Origin: Orbilia blumenaviensis
Taxonomy: Eukaryota > Ascomycota > Orbiliomycetes > Orbiliales > Orbiliaceae
DNA length: 64,000 nucleotides
Assembly (NCBI GenBank): GCA_036872755.1
Contig: JAVHNS010000002.1
Coordinates: 4,154,001 to 4,218,000, forward strand
Reading direction: 5' to 3'
Position 1 is the first letter of the stretch; the number at the start of each line of letters is the position of its first letter. The notes beneath the pieces are model-generated. The model saw nothing but the letters and a program-made list of their open reading frames with translations, was not told the origin of the DNA and did no database searches. The position numbers and the translations under genes are program-made. This document shows positions 1-11,043 of the stretch, piece by piece.

Positions 1-2335
1 GCAATGGCGGCTGGGTTACCAATCATTTCATCAGTGCTGTCAGGGAACTCAACAACAGGCTTTTGGTGGATTCTGTTAAGGTCTTCGTGGAGAATGTCTA
101 GGAGGTAGCTAACAAACTCCTGACTGTCCTGTTGACCGTATCCGCTAAAGATGGTATTATGCTTGCCAACGGCCCCCTTGAATTCGCGGGGTGCAACCGT
201 ACTACCGGCTGCTTGGCCATACACCTGTCCCACCAATTGGGCATACATCGTTGCAATTCGTCCGCCAGAACTGATTGGATTTCTAGGATTTAACTCCTTC
301 TTATGGAGGCCCTCTACAGAAAGTCGGTTAGTATATGATGGTCTGTCATTGTGGGATAACTAGGTTGCCTTACCGATGAAATATCTGGACAGTTCTTCAA
401 CAGACTTGATGCATTGCAGCGCAGAGTTCATGTAACACGTATTTCCCAAGTTTGAGAACCCAACAGCACCGGGTGCCCTTCCGTCCCTCCGGGTAATAAC
501 ATTTCTCTGGACAGCCGGGGCTGACAAGGCAGAGGCCTTAGCGGCTGGAGCCTTAATCTTACTTGCTGCGGTTGATTTTGCAGACGAGATGCTTTGGGTG
601 ACTTGTGTGCCTTTGGTAACACGGACAACCATGCTATTCGCACCGTTAAGCTTCAGAGCCTTGCTAACGCGTTCTGATGGCCATTCTCCATCTTCCTCAA
701 CTTCAACTATGAGAAATTTTTCTTGAGAGATACCGGCTTCTACCAGCGACATTGTCGATTTGTATCCACCAGCCATCAGTTCTTTAGTCTTGTCTGGTAG
801 ATCAATAGGTTCTTTGGTTGCACCATATTCATAATCTAGGAAAGTGTTGATGTCGATTTTAACCTTGCTTGGGGCTGTAACGGTTTGTGATTCCTTGAAC
901 TTCCACAGCCGAATTTTATCTTGCATTCCTAGACCAAGTTGGGCCTTAATATCGAGCAAAAGTTCCTGGAACCTGGCGGCCTTGCCTGTTAGGATTTTTA
1001 AAGGAGCTTTGTTTTGTGCACTTTCCCGAAGCTGGGCATGCGTGGTATTCGCAGACGGTGTTAGGAGGAAAACGCTATATATTGGCGGATGTAGGTCCAC
1101 TGTAATATTTGTCGATGTAGCGTCTCGGGCAGCAGTATTGATGGCCTCCCTCACAAGCACAGGGGCACTTTCTTTGAGCCCATAATCATTGACGAGTTCA
1201 TCCCACACCACCTGCGGGACGACATCAAAATCTACTAGCATCTGCGCTGACTCTTTCAGAACTGGAAATTTCTTTCCATTTGGTAGAATTTCAATATGGC
1301 TGACAAGGGGTATCGTGTCAATTGGCGGGACAGGCTGCGAGGGATCGAAGTCGTCCTCTTTTGTCGGCTCATAGTCGGATGCCTGAGCAAGAAAGCGTCG
1401 CCACCAGGCGGCTGGGATAACATAGTATTTCTTGCCATCCTCGACAGGGGCATCTGACAACGTCACGATCCTTTCAAGTTTCTCATCTAGGCTTTCCGCC
1501 ACTAGCGAAGGTATTGGCTCCTCGATCGTTGGCGGCGGCGATGTTATCATGTCGATAGACGGGCTTCGCCGGATGACGAGCGTCGTTTCAGGCGCTGGCG
1601 TGTCAATATCCATCTCGGCTTTATCTAATATTCTCGTTAGCTTCCTACTTCATCTTTCACTTATCTCAAAGAATCTGTTCTCTTTGTTCAAGATCCTTGA
1701 GATGACGACTTTTGTTAAGAAAAAGAAAGAAAGAAAAAAGGGTCCTAGAAACATACCAGCCGGGGCCTCTCCAGATTCTGACCTGATGGCACCATTGGCG
1801 GCCTCGGTCACACTATTCCCTAGATTCTCCGATACATCCAGTTGGCTGGGTAGCGGAGTTGGCGCCTGGGATTCAACCATCTGTGAAGGCTGGGGAGAGG
1901 GTATGTATCCGAGAGGAGGGGTACTAAGTCCGTCGTCAGACCTGGCGTATGGAAAAGATTGAGAAGTGACTAGATTCGATGGGTAGTCGGAAGGAGACTG
2001 GTAGGTATCCGGCTGGGTTGAAGCCGATCTGACCAATGGAGATGACGAGCGATGTCGCTGCTGGCGTGTGTTGAAAGCCGGACCACGGAGCTCCCTGGTG
2101 CTCAGAGCAAGATCGTCACCTTCAGGTACAATTGAAGAATCCGAGGGTAGCAGAGGTGGTGGCAGTGGTGGTACCGTCGAGAGATCGACGGGTTGGGGGG
2201 TTGAGGAACGAAACTCAGTCGGAGGATTTGGTGTCTGGCTTCTGGGGGAACCTGTTACGTCTTCTTCGTTACCACCTTCGAACAACTTTCGTTTCCGGAG
2301 TGCGGAAGACGTTTTGAAAGATTCTGATGCCTGAG
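1..2335 (-). CDS. Ubiquitin carboxyl-terminal hydrolase, UBP12-like (partial)
   Basis: Cysteine protease that removes ubiquitin from proteins. Exons inferred on the minus strand: about 2335..1757, 1624..374 and 313..1, running off the window. Introns 1625-1756 (donor GTATGT, branch GCTAAC) and 314-373 (donor GTAAGG, branch ACTAAC) both keep frame. Order: disordered Ser/Pro-rich N-terminus; DUSP-type domain (GKKYYVIPAAWWRRFL); ubiquitin-like stretch; then the USP catalytic domain opening with GFSNLGNTCYMNSALQC, whose Cys is the nucleophile, and GYGQQDSQEF in the last visible exon. The His box lies outside the window. The first exon is unresolved: the frame is open up to a stop at 2338-2340 with no ATG, so an intron with acceptor near 2331-2338 must precede it. 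The DUSP-USP architecture fits yeast UBP12 and vertebrate USP4/15; I infer UBP12 from this architecture. Confidence 0.9.
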
Positions 2336-5300
2336 CTAGCTACCCGGAACCGCAGGCAGCTGCTTGGGATTTGGGCCTTTTGGCGTCTGAAGTGGATGGT
2401 TTTTTCTCTCTCTCTTTTTTTTTTTTAGGTGGGGGTTGTTTTCCTCGCTCTTTCCTCTCTTTCCTCCGTCCGATGGGGTTTCTATGTCGAAGGGAGGGGG
2501 AATAAAAATCCTGGGTTACCAGCTTGAGCAAGTTGCTGCTACGGGGACTAGGACTAAACGTAAGATGATGTTAGTGGGGGGCAGGAAGGAAGGATTCGAG
2601 CAAACAGGGCCGTAGACAGATGAGATCAGATCTCTAGGATCAGATCTGACAGGGCTATGGGATATTTTCAGGGACGGCGAAGCAGGCTGGACTAGAATAA
2701 GGACAGGAGAAGTTGATGTTTGAGGGGAATATGTCTGGTAGACAGCAATTATGGATTATGATGGTGGTGACGATGAGGAATGTGGGTTGGAGCGAGGTGT
2801 CACGGGTTTGAGGTGAGGTGAGGTTGGGTTGGGTTAGGTGAAGGGAAGGGAAGCAGGGCGAGGTGAGAAGGCAGCTGGGAAACTCAGCAGGACCGGCCGC
2901 AACAGACGCAGACAGCAGCTCAGAGCTCAGCCGGCGAAGCTGGTCTGGATGAAACTACTTTGACCTCGCCTCAACGCACAGCTAGCTGAAGCTCAAGCTA
3001 TTCACCAACCAAGAGAGGTCCTCCTCTTTGCCATTTTACCTCTAGAATATGATGAGCTAAGCAGGGACCTAGGTAGGTAGGCTAGGTAGCTACCTACCTA
3101 AGTACAGTACCTAGTTACTTAGCACTTGAGTAGAGCTATAGCAGAGCGGCCGTTCTGATTTCTTGTCACTACCACTGACAATTGCTTACGCAAGAGAAAT
3201 AGCAATCACACAAGATAAACGCATAGACACCTTGCGAAAACTGAAGGACCAAAAAAATAAAATATAAAAATAAAATAAAATATAAAAAAACCACCAGAGA
3301 GGGCTAAGTAAACTCCTGAGGATACCGACTAACCGAACTCACCTACCTAGGTAAATAGCACTTGTAGTTGTGTCGCCCTCAGCCGGTCAGATTTGACGGG
3401 TTGTAGCAGAGCAAAAACTGAGGTTGTGGAGAGGTGTCCAACCAGGATCAGCTTTTATCGATAAACCTGACCCGGATCCTGAACCGGAATCTCGAATTTG
3501 AATCTGGAGCTAGCTGGCTGGCTGGCTATTTCGGGTCTTCTTTCCTGGGAACGACAATATAGCAATTTAAACTGGGGGTAATGTATGCAGCACGTTTTCC
3601 CGCCGGGAGCAAATCAGATCTGATTCGATTCGATATCTCTGGTGTGACGTCGATAGCTAGTTACTCCATTTTTTAGTGGTTTCTTCAAGTCAGCCTCTAC
3701 TGAAGATTATCTGGATTTAATACACCCACAGAATGGGCAAGAAAAGAATATCCGAATGGGTAGGAGAGGATGCGTGTGTGAGAATAAGTGAGCGAGAGCT
3801 CGAGAAAGAACGTTAACAGTCCGTGGGAATAAGAGTGAGGGTGAGCGAGTGAGTAATTGAGCAAGCTTCGGGAAAGAAGGATCTGACTATCGAAATTCTC
3901 AGCGCCCTAACTTTTTTCTTACTTGATTCTATCTCCGCCCAGAAATCAAAGACCGAATCCGAAATCCTCTCAACCCCCCAATTAATTATTATTATAACCG
4001 TGAGACTAGACAGAGGAAAAAACCGGCGGACATGTAAAATGAAAAATGAAATTCTGAAAAACAATGAAGCAGGAATCGGAACGGGCGGAAGGGAAGGCTG
4101 GTCAGATTTCAGGATCCATCTTGGGGCCTCTCAGGATTTATATACTCGTGTGCTTATTTACCTATATAACATACATAGCTAGGTAGGCCTAGGTGCATGC
4201 CCTGAGTCTTTGACCGTGCTAATTATATTAACTAACATCAAATGCAGACGAGTCGCGGCTGTTCCCCCATTTACAAGCTAACGAGGCTTGCATCTTTGGG
4301 CGTCCATGGTAGACCTCCAATCATATTGGCTGGCCAGTTCCTTCGAATATGTAATGTAATGCCGTGTATGAGCTCATTGCAGTAGCTGTTGCTGCCGCTA
4401 CTGCTACCTCCTCCGCATCCTTTCAGTTCCCCGAGAAAAGAAAGTTACCTGGATACGAGTATCCTAAGTAACTCATTGGAGTGGAAAGAAAGAGAAACAC
4501 ACTGCCAGGGCACCGACGCGGCAGGGCGGAAGGGTTGGATCACGGGAACCCCAGCTGAGCTTGAAGCTCCTTAGCTAGGCTTGCAGCAAGGCCGCTGCAC
4601 CGTCCGCCACTAGTGCTTGTCCCGAGTGACTAACCACTGAGCGAATGAGTATGCACAGATGTCCACGGCCATGTCGCATAAACTTGGACGTACCCAAGGC
4701 TCCAGAAAGGCACGAGCTTAAGAGTCATGACCAGGCTCCGCTTACTGAATGATAGCCTTTCACTTTTGGCCATGGCCATGACCGGGGCCAGCTTCGATGC
4801 CTCAAGTACTAATATCTGATAATTCATCAAGAAACAATTGTATCGGTCAACAAATTGGAAATGGTTCCATACAATTCCAGCGCTAGCTGTGGCTGTAAAT
4901 ACTATTTGAACATACCTATTTACTGCTGTAAATTAGACTTCCTTATGGCCTATGTTCTATCGTATGGAAATGTATACTATACAAAGCCCTCGGCAATATT
5001 ATTACTCGAAGCTCCGAAAGATGAGGTCGCAGAACGTCAATTAAGCCAATGAAGTCCTTCACGGTAGTTACAGTGACGCACGCAACACATGAAAATTAAT
5101 CCTCGATACCACGTCGATTGCTTACCTGTCACCCTAATAAAGTGTCGGTGTTAAAATATATACTAGGACGATAATACATGCTCCTTGTTAAAAAGTCACT
5201 TTCAAGGCCTCAAATTGGCTTAAATTTAAAGCTCTCGTCAACCTCTCTTAATTCAACTAAGGTGACCTTCAATCAAGTCAAAAGAGCAACGAGGAAGCTC

Positions 5301-5431
5301 AATATCGAGCCATCATTAGCCAATATTACTCAACCTCCATGGAAAAAAGAAACTGTCTCACCGGCAAAAGGCCAAAACAGTAAGGGAGCATCCCCGTCTA
5401 TACCGACACAAAAAAAAAAATAGAAAGCATC
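2336..5431. other. Intergenic region upstream of the UBP12-like gene
   Basis: No supportable gene. It should hold the first exon, leader and promoter of the UBP12-like gene. Visible structure: a T run near 2412-2427, repeated GATCAGATCT words at about 2625-2650, and a dense TAGGTA/TACCTA palindromic island at 3066-3115 with smaller copies near 3340-3355 and 4180-4192. A-rich simple sequence is at 3250-3290. Short open frames here have no codon bias or family resemblance that I can recognise. Confidence 0.6.
5410..5420 (-). terminator. Probable Pol III terminator of tRNA-Asn
   Basis: On the tRNA's strand this is an uninterrupted T run of about 11 nt starting some 12 nt after the tRNA 3' end. 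T runs of this kind terminate RNA polymerase III. Inferred from position and composition only. Confidence 0.6.
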
Positions 5432-5505
5432 CGGTCCTAGTAAGGCTCGAACTTACAACCTCCCGGTTAACAGCCGGACGCGCTAACCAGTTGCGCCATA
5501 AGACC
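5432..5505 (-). tRNA. tRNA-Asn (GTT anticodon)
   Basis: A full 74-nt cloverleaf can be drawn on the minus strand. The acceptor stem GGTCTTA pairs with TAGGACC (one G-U), with discriminator G. The D arm has TGGC..GCG with a GGTTAGC loop. The anticodon stem TCCGG/CCGGG encloses loop CTGTTAA, giving anticodon GTT (Asn). The T arm is GTAAG-TTCGAGC-CTTAC. There is no intron after position 37. A and B box promoter elements are internal. A short A run (5409-5420 on the plus strand) lies just downstream of the gene's 3' end and reads as T on the tRNA strand, which fits a Pol III terminator. Confidence 0.95.
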
Positions 5506-5807
5506 CAGATTGCTTGAAGGATGCTCCTTCCACTTTCCGTACTTGAGCCTTCTCGCCCATTGCCAGTCCTTGTAAAATCGACAATCGGGCCTGTTCTGCG
5601 GAGCTACTCCCAAACTGCAGGTATCCGCTCCCGAAGCCGAAAAACGCCTACGATTGGACCAAGGAAACCGCATGTACCATCATTAAAATTATAATTGACC
5701 TCCAAGAAATTGTGTAAGTACGACTTAAGAGTACGTAGTAGGTATATGCACACAGACACGCATCCTAAATAATAAAATGCTCTTTCTCCTTTGGTTTTTC
5801 TTGATTT

Positions 5808-8006
5808 TTACCTCACAGTGATCTTGTCAACTTCCGCTTTCGCCTCCTCCCACGACTCCAGGTTCTTCTTCGCCCACTCAATCTGGCACTTCGCAAAGTT
5901 GAGCTGTACACCATTTTATTAGCCAATTGGTTCCTTTTTTGAATGCCTCCACAAGATGAATAGACAGACAGACATAGATGTCCACTAGCAAACAATGAAA
6001 GAAAAGAGAAAAGACTCACCATTAACTTCTTCATATCCTCCTCCTTTTCTGCCTGAAATCGATGCAAATCTGCAAGCACACTCTTCCCAGCTTCCTCCAC
6101 GTCCCTCCCAGAAACCTGAAGTGCCGCTTCCAACTGCACCAAAGTCTCCCTCGTTTTTCCAATATTATTTCGCCTTGTGGTCTCCGGATCCGCGTCAACG
6201 ATCCCAGACACGGCATGTGTCAACTTCCCAAAAATCTTGGACACAGGATACGATAACGGATTCGAAAACGAACTCGCCTTCCTGTGCTGTGGCGACACTC
6301 CTCCAGCTCCACCTGGTGGCTGCGCCTGCGGATACGGCAATGGTGTTGTGGAAATCGGAGGCGGCATGGGGCTTGAATGTGTCGGCGGGAAATCACTATC
6401 CACGCTTCCGGCATCTGAATCCCCGCTACTTCGACTTCCACCGCTGCCACCTTGCTGTTGTATGCTGCTCTCAGAGTTCCTCCTCTGCGTCTCTCCACTA
6501 GGTGGCGCAGCTACTCCGCTCCCCGCAAGGTAGTGCTCAATCCGCCTAGCCTCCAACTCGCTCTTCTCTAACTGCTCGAGCTTCATCTTTGCCTTCGCCA
6601 ATTCGTCCCTCGTAATCTCCTCCTGTACCCTCTTCATCATCCTGTACTTCAACACATTTCTCACCACCCCGGCAAACTGCGCCGACTCCCTAATAGGCTC
6701 AGTAAACCCAGATGCGAGACCTGCTGCCAACTCCTCAGTTGCTAAGTACGTAGAATCAACCGCTTGCCCCACCTTTTCTATCGCGGGCCCTAGAGTAGGA
6801 GCGGGCTCGGACAATGAAAATGCATTATATCGTGCACCCAGCTCTGACAGATCGGTGGAAAGGTTAGAAAGCCTATTAAGCATTCTACGATTCACCTTTT
6901 CGACTCCGGATGTAAGCAAAGTTTCGTAGGCACGGGTGTTTCCTTCGTACGTGATAAAATAAGGATCTAGTTCAGCTTCCGACAAGTTCGCACTTGTCGA
7001 GGGTAGGCTACGAGTATGTGTGAAGCCAGTAGGACGAGTGTCCTGCGGTGATGCAGGAGGTGAGGGAATGTGCTTTAATTTAGCGTTGCTGGGTGGGATT
7101 GGGAGGTACTGGTGAGCTGGCGATGGCCTCGCTGGGTCTATGGGCGGTGCTCGGAGTGGATGCTTCGGCAGACCGGATATTGGAGGCGAATGCAGGACTT
7201 CGCTCTGCTAAATATTAGAAGCCATCTCAACCTAAATAAAAGGAGGCACCTACCCAGCTAGCATTGGGGTCCAAAAACCGCATGAAAACCGAATCCTTTC
7301 GTATTTGCTTCATCCTCGCGCAGCGATTGAGAAAAACACCCAGCATACGTCTTCTATGTTCAATTATCCCTTGGTCTTCCTTCGCCCTGGTTGGTGCAGC
7401 TACATAATCTGACATGGAGTGCTTCTCCGGTATTGGCGGGATAATCAATGTAGGATGCAGAAGTACGAGGTTTGCCCTTAATGATGCAAACTCCGAGTAT
7501 CGCCTTCGAACTTCCAAGTCCTAATCGCATAAGCAGACGCCCCATTAGCCAAAAAAAGCCTCATGAAAAGATACCCTCCCATCTAGAAGCCTAATTCATA
7601 CCCCAGTTCGTATCGTATAAACGATAAAATTCCCTCCACTCCCATCGATATTCTTCCCAGCGTCGACGATATAAATATCCAATTCTTTATTCTCCCACAT
7701 TATCTGCTCTACCCGACTGGTATACCCTCCTTTCTTTCTTCTCCCACCGTAGTAATCCTCTTCCTCCTCGTCCATATCGTCGTCATGATCATCATGCACC
7801 GTTCTTCCAGGAGCAGTATCCGGTGCTTCCGCTTCATCCCCCGAGCCATCCCTCGGTTTACTTGTGAAATCGGGCACTTCATCACCCTCCGAAGACTCAG
7901 CGCTCGGAGATGATGGCCGGTGGTGGCCGAATGGAGACTGGATGTGGCCATATGGTGATCCTGGCGGAGAAGCGCCGTAGGACAGGGGGTTGTTGTCTTC
8001 CCACAT
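5808..8006 (-). CDS. snx41: Sorting nexin SNX41/ATG20
   Basis: PX-BAR sorting nexin that binds PI3P on endosomes and works in endosomal recycling and selective autophagy; one filamentous-fungal protein covers yeast Snx41 and Atg20. Exons: 8006..7602, 7520..7254, 7204..6020, 5903..5808, 1953 nt in all (650 aa). Introns 7521-7601, 7205-7253 (only 49 bp) and 5904-6019 have GT/AG ends and keep frame. The N-terminus is acidic and disordered (from MWEDNNPLSYG). The PX domain spans about residues 98-222 with the lipid-binding RRYSEF motif near 140, and exon 1 ends inside it. The C-terminal half is helical, BAR-like, with a Ser/Pro-rich insertion around residues 385-470 that is usual in these fungal proteins. 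The final exon encodes about 31 residues ending DKITVR. The next gene upstream on the same strand ends about 620 bp away. Confidence 0.93.
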
Positions 8007-8625
8007 TATCGAGAGGAATATGAGAAAGAGGGGTGCGGTGGTAGTGGTGTTTTAGACTAGGCCGCGGCTCGCGACGCTGGAAGCGAGGCGGGATGGAGGG
8101 GCAACCTGTTTGTTTTTGGTTTTCGGTACCCTGATCTTTCTCTGGCAGTTTATCGGGTAGCTAACTACGAGCTGGTGGTTATGAGATATGGACTCCTGGG
8201 GGCGGGGATATTGTAAGGACGGTTTTGAGGGCCCGTTAGATGTCGTCTCGAAAAGGGAGAGTGGGAAGCGGAAGAAGATGTAGGTGGTTATGGAGAGCTG
8301 GAAGGAGAACAGCTTAACAAGACCAGAAGGCTGTACTTGCGCTGGGTTACGTTGACGTATGTGCGCCAAGACTTTGACGCCTCACCGCCACGCCTTCGTC
8401 GGGGCCCAACACGAAATCTGCAACAATGTCCTCGCAGCACAGTCTCTACCGCTTCAAGGCTAGCTTATGGTATTTCCGAAACAGCCTAGGCTAGCTATTA
8501 CAACATCAATTTAAGTATTTGGTTTGAATCATAGTACTAGTAGAAAAATACTCTAATAAAAACCTTTTATATACAATAATGTAAAATAATATACAGTTGA
8601 AGAAAAACAATATCTTGGGGGGGGG
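8007..8625. other. Intergenic region between two minus-strand genes
   Basis: Holds the SNX41 promoter/leader and the 3' UTR of the 805-aa membrane protein gene. A 105-codon open frame at 8052-8369 looks like a chance frame. I see nothing else. Confidence 0.6.
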
Positions 8626-11043
8626 TTAAGGTTGAAAGTAGTCCGTAAATCTCTTATACCGAACCCTCCCGTCACTATCAACCCCGCTTTCCTTACTGCC
8701 TTCCCTATCCATCCCCATACTTGTATCACTACTTGCATCCTGTGAGGAAATAGTCTCAATCCCTCCTGCTACCTTCTGCATATTCCTCAGGTACCATTCT
8801 CTTTCACCGTCTACCCAGGGTTCGGCAACCGTGCTCGACGTTCTCCTTGCTGAACCCCTGATTTTATCCGTACTATAACTATTTTCAGACGCTGTATCAC
8901 TTTGGAGATCGTCCCGAATAGGTTTTCTAAACCCGGGTCCTTTAGGCTTATCGTTGAAACCATTTCTTCTTCTACTTCCCGGCCTTAGATGTTGAAGTCC
9001 CGCTGGCATCGTGGGACCTAAGTTGGGTAAACCGCCGCCAGCGTTATCATCAAAACCTTGAGAGTGGGCGGAGAATCTGTCAAACTGATCCGATGGTGCG
9101 AAAGATACGCGGCTGTTCGGAATCGATGCACTTCCCCCACGCAAGTCATCAAACTTCGCCAATGGATCCCTCGCTCCGCTGTGAGGAACGCTTCCCCTTC
9201 GCACCCTTCCCCTACCCATGCTTTGGTCTCTACTGCGCCTCCTGTAATTATCTTGTTCGGAGAATTGTGTAAAACGGGAAGGAGGTGGGGGTTTGATATC
9301 CTCCCTTGGCTTTCTGTCGCCGATGATATGGTCTGGTACGTTACGGAACTGACCCACAGGTGGCATATCGCGGAACTTTGGTGAATGAGGCTCCTCGACT
9401 GCTTCTGGTCTTGCGACAGGGTCGGAAGGGAAGTATACACCTCCCGGTCCAAGAAATCCCGGGCGTGGTAGAGGGCCGCGTGATGGGGTCTTTGGGAACC
9501 TTGGAAGTGGAGTTCTCAGCGGTGATGGTCTCGAATGGAGTGGGATTGGTATCCCTCGATTCAATGGCGGTATTGGGTACTCTATCGATGGCCGCCGAAT
9601 TGGAGGAGGGGGACGTGGCGTTCCTCTAGGTGATGGTTGGGATGATGCTGTCTGAAAACCATTGCTCCCTTCATCAAGAGACCCTTCTGGAAAGACCATA
9701 CCCAAGCCGCCATTACCTAATGGGCCCCGGGGGGGTCTAAAAGGAGGTGAGTCTGGAGGTGCACTTGGTGGCGACTCCAATCGAATCGGGCCATGACCTC
9801 GTAAAAAAGAATCCTCAGAGCTTGATGACGGAGGAGGGCCAGGAGGGCCAGGAGGGCCAGGCCCCATGGGCCGCCTGGACCCCCTAAAACTAGGATCACT
9901 GGAACTATCATCTCCATCACCAAATCGCTTCCTCGGGTTTGGGCCATGGGTGCAGTTATTATTTATGACAACTGGGGGCGGCGGGGTTCTCGGCCTCGTA
10001 GCAATCTCAATCAGCGTATCTTTCGTCTGTCTATTCTCGTATTCTAAGTTAGTTGTTCTCTCTCTTAGTTCTTCTATATCTTCCCTCATTCCCTGCTGCT
10101 GTATATTCGTCCTAAGCGTCTCTATATGGCGTTTCCTTGTCTCTTCATCAAGTTCGTCTGTAATCTCTTTCTGTATAACATTCGACTCGAGCGCATCCCG
10201 TCGCCTCTCTCGTCTTTCCTCGTTAATTTCTCTCTCTAATTTTGCATTTATTCCCTCCAATTGGCTTCCTACTAGATTTTCAAGGTCATCGATTGCATCC
10301 TCAAATTCAGGTCGAGTAACCGCATTTCTTGGATGTACCGCAATCGGCTGGACGATAGTCCGGGGCAGCGGCGGCTCTTGGGGCGATAATGCTGGCATCC
10401 GCATAGTCGGACTCGCTCTGGTGCTTTCACTGTCCGAACTGCTTCCCTCGCTGATAGGAAATCTTAAATCAGGTACAGCATTCGGTGTAATACCTGGCAT
10501 TGAAGTAGGGGCTCCTGCATTAGAAGCAGTAGGTGATACAGCTCTCGGTAAAGTCCGTCTCAAACACTCTCTAACATCGCGAAGGTGTATAGTATTAACC
10601 TGGGGCCTATGAGGTAAGGAGCGAGGAGGAGGGGGAGATCGAGTCAAAACAGGATAGCTTCTGCCCAAATGCTCCACTCCAGGCCTGTTGACCCCACCCG
10701 CCCCCCGACCACCCACTATTCCCTCTCTAACTTCTTTCCTAGTCTCAACCTTCCTCCAAGAATGCCCTTTTTCTCTAGGGCTCCTACATACCCTCCTTTC
10801 TCCCCTCATCCCACCAGTACAATGCCTGTCACTTCCCTCTTCGATATCATCCCCAAGGGGGACAGAGCGCACACGGAATGCGCCGCAACAGCAGGTGAAG
10901 ATGCAAAGCAATATAATGAACCCTATTACGCCAAATATCACGCCGAGGATTGTGGCGATGGATTGGTCGACTCGGTCAGTTGAACGTTGGAATATAACTT
11001 GAGAACTCGCGGGAGCCGGATTCGCAAATTTATGGTGAAACAT
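8626..11043 (-). CDS. Single-pass membrane protein with coiled coil and Pro-rich tail
   Basis: Not recognised as a named family. It is an uninterrupted 805-codon frame starting at ATG 11043 and ending RFTDYFQP-TAA. Visible order: short N-terminus (1-28) without an obvious signal peptide; one hydrophobic segment at about 29-50 (ATILGVIFGVIGFIILLCIF); CCC at 51-53 immediately after it, a typical palmitoylation context; a basic/Pro-rich stretch; a highly charged heptad-like coiled coil at about 240-345; then a long Pro/Ser/Arg-rich disordered region with runs such as GPPGPPGPP. The layout suggests a membrane-anchored scaffold with a cytoplasmic tail, but this is inference. The long Ser-rich opposite-strand frame at 9866-10612 is a shadow. 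Confidence 0.85.
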   Translation of the reverse strand: MFHHKFANPAPASSQVIFQRSTDRVDQSIATILGVIFGVIGFIILLCIFTCCCGAFRVRSVPLGDDIEEGSDRHCTGGMRGERRVCRSPREKGHSWRKVETRKEVREGIVGGRGAGGVNRPGVEHLGRSYPVLTRSPPPPRSLPHRPQVNTIHLRDVRECLRRTLPRAVSPTASNAGAPTSMPGITPNAVPDLRFPISEGSSSDSESTRASPTMRMPALSPQEPPLPRTIVQPIAVHPRNAVTRPEFEDAIDDLENLVGSQLEGINAKLEREINEERRERRRDALESNVIQKEITDELDEETRKRHIETLRTNIQQQGMREDIEELRERTTNLEYENRQTKDTLIEIATRPRTPPPPVVINNNCTHGPNPRKRFGDGDDSSSDPSFRGSRRPMGPGPPGPPGPPPSSSSEDSFLRGHGPIRLESPPSAPPDSPPFRPPRGPLGNGGLGMVFPEGSLDEGSNGFQTASSQPSPRGTPRPPPPIRRPSIEYPIPPLNRGIPIPLHSRPSPLRTPLPRFPKTPSRGPLPRPGFLGPGGVYFPSDPVARPEAVEEPHSPKFRDMPPVGQFRNVPDHIIGDRKPREDIKPPPPSRFTQFSEQDNYRRRSRDQSMGRGRVRRGSVPHSGARDPLAKFDDLRGGSASIPNSRVSFAPSDQFDRFSAHSQGFDDNAGGGLPNLGPTMPAGLQHLRPGSRRRNGFNDKPKGPGFRKPIRDDLQSDTASENSYSTDKIRGSARRTSSTVAEPWVDGEREWYLRNMQKVAGGIETISSQDASSDTSMGMDREGSKESGVDSDGRVRYKRFTDYFQP

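Noticed and set aside
9866..10612. 248-codon frame opposite the 805-aa gene
   Set aside because: Ser/Leu-rich shadow of the charged coiled-coil region.
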